Origin: Niameybacter massiliensis
Lineage (GTDB): Bacteria > Bacillota > Clostridia > Lachnospirales > Cellulosilyticaceae
DNA length: 64,000 bases
Assembly (NCBI RefSeq): GCF_001282685.1
Contig: NZ_LN875035.1
Span: forward strand, 646,894-710,893
Direction: 5' to 3'
Part shown: positions 62,595 to 64,000 of the stretch, in pieces
Layout of the letters: each line of letters opens with the position of its first letter
Numbering within the stretch: the stretch's first letter is position 1
Translations under genes and position numbers: made by a program
The notes under the pieces: generated by a model
Database searches by the model: none
Told to the model about the DNA's origin: nothing
Seen by the model: the letters and a program-made list of their open reading frames with translations, nothing else

Positions 62595-62617
62595 ATAATA
62601 ACTTTCTAAGTTATTAT
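62595..62617 (-). promoter_or_regulatory. Perfect palindrome over the tpx promoter (candidate operator)
   Basis: Arms ATAATAACTT and AAGTTATTAT are perfect complements around a 3-nt TCT centre. The site overlaps a TATAAT (62613-62618, minus strand) and lies 30 nt upstream of tpx. It could bind a redox-responsive repressor, although it does not fit the PerR box well. A weaker -35 (TTGAAT) lies 19 nt further up. Confidence 0.6.
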
Positions 62618-62662
62618 AATGAGTTCAAGAAAAATTTATTCAATGTAAGTTCCTTTTAATCC

Positions 62663-63580
62663 TTATGGTAAAATATTGCCTGCTGCTCTATAAATTTCAT
62701 ACCATTCTTGTCTTGTAAGTTCAATTTCAGTTCCTTTAGCGATTGCTTTAAGACGTTCATGATTCGTTGTTCCTACAATTGTTTGAATACGAGCTGGATG
62801 TCTTAAGATCCAAGCTACAGCAAGTGCACTATTGGTAATACCTTTTTCAGCTGCAATACGGTCAATAACTTGATTAAGCTCTGGGAACTTAGGATTATCT
62901 AAAAATACACCTTCAAAGAAACCATATTGGAAGGGTGACCAAGCTTGAATCGTAATATCTTCAAGACGACAGTAATCTAACACACTACCGTCACGGTTTA
63001 CTGCAGCTGCATTTTCCATATTCACATTAAGCCCTGCATCCATCATTGTTGTATTGGTAATACTTAGTTGAAGTTGATTAATAATAATTTTTTCATCTAA
63101 ATAGCGATTTAAAAGTGCCATTTGCATAGGATTTTGATTACTTACTCCAAAGTGACGTACTTTACCACTTTCACGAAGTGTACGGAAAGCTTCTGCTACT
63201 TCTTCTGGTTCCATTAAAGTATCTGGACGATGAAGTAAAAGAACATCTACATAGTCCATTCCTAAACGTTGTAAACTTTTATCTACTGATGATAAAATAT
63301 GCTCTTTTGAGAAGTCAAAGAACCCTGGACGAATACCACATTTTGTTTGAATCACTAGATCTTCTCTTTTAATTGAAGTTTCTTTTAATGCTTTTCCAAA
63401 TAAAGACTCTGATTCACCTTGTCCATATATATCTGCATGATCATAAAAATCAATACCAACTTCATGAGCTGTTTCTATCAATGTACGTACTTCTTCTACT
63501 GTATGACCAGCCATACGCATACAGCCTAATGAAATTTCTGAACCATGTAGGCTACTTGTTCCAAGTTTAATGCTCTTCAT
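62663..63580 (-). CDS. Aldo/keto reductase
   Basis: The 305-residue protein is an AKR. It has the catalytic Asp-Tyr region in EVGIDFYDHADIYGQGESE (Asp and Tyr of the tetrad), the catalytic Lys in VIQTKCGIRPG and the His in LLHRPD. NADPH-binding motifs follow, such as AVAWILRHPARIQTIVGTT. Its closest named group is YdhF-type oxidoreductase; the natural substrate is unknown. It precedes tpx on the same strand, 97 nt away, with the palindromic operator in between. Confidence 0.9.
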   Translation of the reverse strand: MKSIKLGTSSLHGSEISLGCMRMAGHTVEEVRTLIETAHEVGIDFYDHADIYGQGESESLFGKALKETSIKREDLVIQTKCGIRPGFFDFSKEHILSSVDKSLQRLGMDYVDVLLLHRPDTLMEPEEVAEAFRTLRESGKVRHFGVSNQNPMQMALLNRYLDEKIIINQLQLSITNTTMMDAGLNVNMENAAAVNRDGSVLDYCRLEDITIQAWSPFQYGFFEGVFLDNPKFPELNQVIDRIAAEKGITNSALAVAWILRHPARIQTIVGTTNHERLKAIAKGTEIELTRQEWYEIYRAAGNILP

Positions 63581-63848
63581 ATGTATCGCCTCTTTCTTAT
63601 CTATTATAGAATTTATTATTTTTATACTTTATTTCATACTCTTCTATTATATAAGATTTTACTACTTTTTTACAAGTTTAGGATAATACAAGGATGAGTA
63701 TCATTTTATCTATTGATTTATCTGGATGAAGCAATAGATATGCCAAAACGCACAAAAACCAACCCCAATCGTCTCCCTCTTAAACACATAGACAGGCTCA
63801 ACTCACATCTATTAGTGTTCCTTTGGTGAAAGGGATGCTTTGCATTTA
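63581..63848. other. Intergenic region with no gene found
   Basis: About 270 bp between the aldo/keto reductase start and the partial gene. It is AT-rich and shows no terminator, RNA or convincing ORF. An open plus-strand frame (63698-63835) lacks a good start codon, ribosome site and codon use like its neighbours. Confidence 0.6.
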
Positions 63849-64000
63849 TCATTGCTTTTCTTCTATAATCTTTGCTAGTTGCCTATAAAGTACTTTTTCT
63901 TGCTGTTTGCCTAATCCTTTAATAGAGTAAGGCTTATTCTCCTTTTCATCATCCTTCATCACTACTATTTCCCCATTTTCTTTAATAATAAAACGATATA
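63849..64000 (-). CDS. C-terminus of an unidentified protein (5' end outside window)
   Basis: The last 49 codons of a minus-strand gene run to a TGA at 63849. The visible residues (YRFIIKENGEIVVMKDDEK, then KPYSIKGLGKQQEKVLYRQ) are hydrophilic and helical at the end. The reading frame fits by codon use but only a fragment is seen. I do not recognise it. No terminator is evident after it. Confidence 0.55.
   Translation of the reverse strand, partial: YRFIIKENGEIVVMKDDEKENKPYSIKGLGKQQEKVLYRQLAKIIEEKQ

Noticed and set aside
63698-63835. Open plus-strand frame in the gap after the aldo/keto reductase gene
   Set aside because: No ribosome site or convincing start, and no recognisable protein signature.
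1-64000. CRISPR array, prophage or insertion sequence
   Set aside because: No repeat-spacer pattern, transposase, integrase or phage structural gene was seen. The many inverted repeats are terminators at gene ends.

Overview
The window is a chromosomal segment from a low-GC, spore-forming, anaerobic Firmicute of the class Clostridia. The evidence is the AT-rich codon use, acetate formation by Pta-AckA, the sporulation genes ylbJ, spoVM and ytaF, two CotF-like coat genes, PASTA-kinase signalling, and gene order matching the conserved smc-rnc-acpP-plsX and yicC-gmk-rpoZ-priA-def-fmt-rsmB-rlmN-prpC-prkC-rsgA-rpe-thiN-spoVM-rpmB clusters of Bacillus/Clostridium. A Lachnospirales (Cellulosilyticum-like) host is plausible, but species cannot be fixed from the sequence alone. 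I see no prophage, insertion sequence, CRISPR array, tRNA or rRNA.

Positions 1-7.7 kb (minus strand) hold the 5' part of smc, rnc, acpP, plsX, rpmF, a DUF177 protein and ackA-pta. Divergent to pta, on the plus strand, are tmcAL (acetate-dependent tRNA modification) and ylbJ (spore cortex). From 10.5 to 16.3 kb (minus) run a coiled-coil protein, coaD, rsmD, recG, fakA and an Asp23 protein. rpmB is alone on the plus strand at 16.6 kb. It faces a tiny cistron pair: a 47-codon membrane protein and spoVM, both too short for usual gene calling.

From 17.2 to 31.0 kb (minus) lies one long housekeeping operon running from yicC to thiN. It covers RNA processing, transcription, replication restart, N-formylmethionine handling, rRNA methylation, the PrkC/PrpC kinase-phosphatase pair, RsgA, Rpe and ThiN. 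Its start has a near-consensus promoter. rqcH (ribosome quality control) is divergent from yicC.

From 32.9 to 63.6 kb the content is more mixed: an MFS transporter, a secreted L,D-transpeptidase, an AIM24 protein, an AlaX editing protein, aspartate 4-decarboxylase, a Mrp/NBP35 ATPase, a TIM-barrel-like protein, RNase HI, MgtE, a Ca2+-type P-ATPase, YtaF, a radical SAM protein, an M16 peptidase, a thioesterase, TldE/TldD, an SLH protein, two coat proteins, a TauE exporter, MYG1, RF3, a Na+/K+-H+ antiporter, thiol peroxidase and an aldo/keto reductase. Many convergent genes are separated by long bidirectional terminators.

The most interesting non-coding locus is the 400-base leader of mgtE (43740-44158). 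A strong promoter whose -35 lies inside the upstream ATPase gene drives an M-box Mg2+ riboswitch with a terminator. After this terminator comes a second, unrecognised element: a Shine-Dalgarno-led 7-codon ORF whose start codon sits in a 13-bp stem, and a small hairpin over the mgtE ribosome binding site. Other candidates are a long near-perfect stem in the rnc leader (possible RNase III autoregulation), a 23-bp perfect palindrome over the tpx promoter, and the membrane-peptide/spoVM pair.
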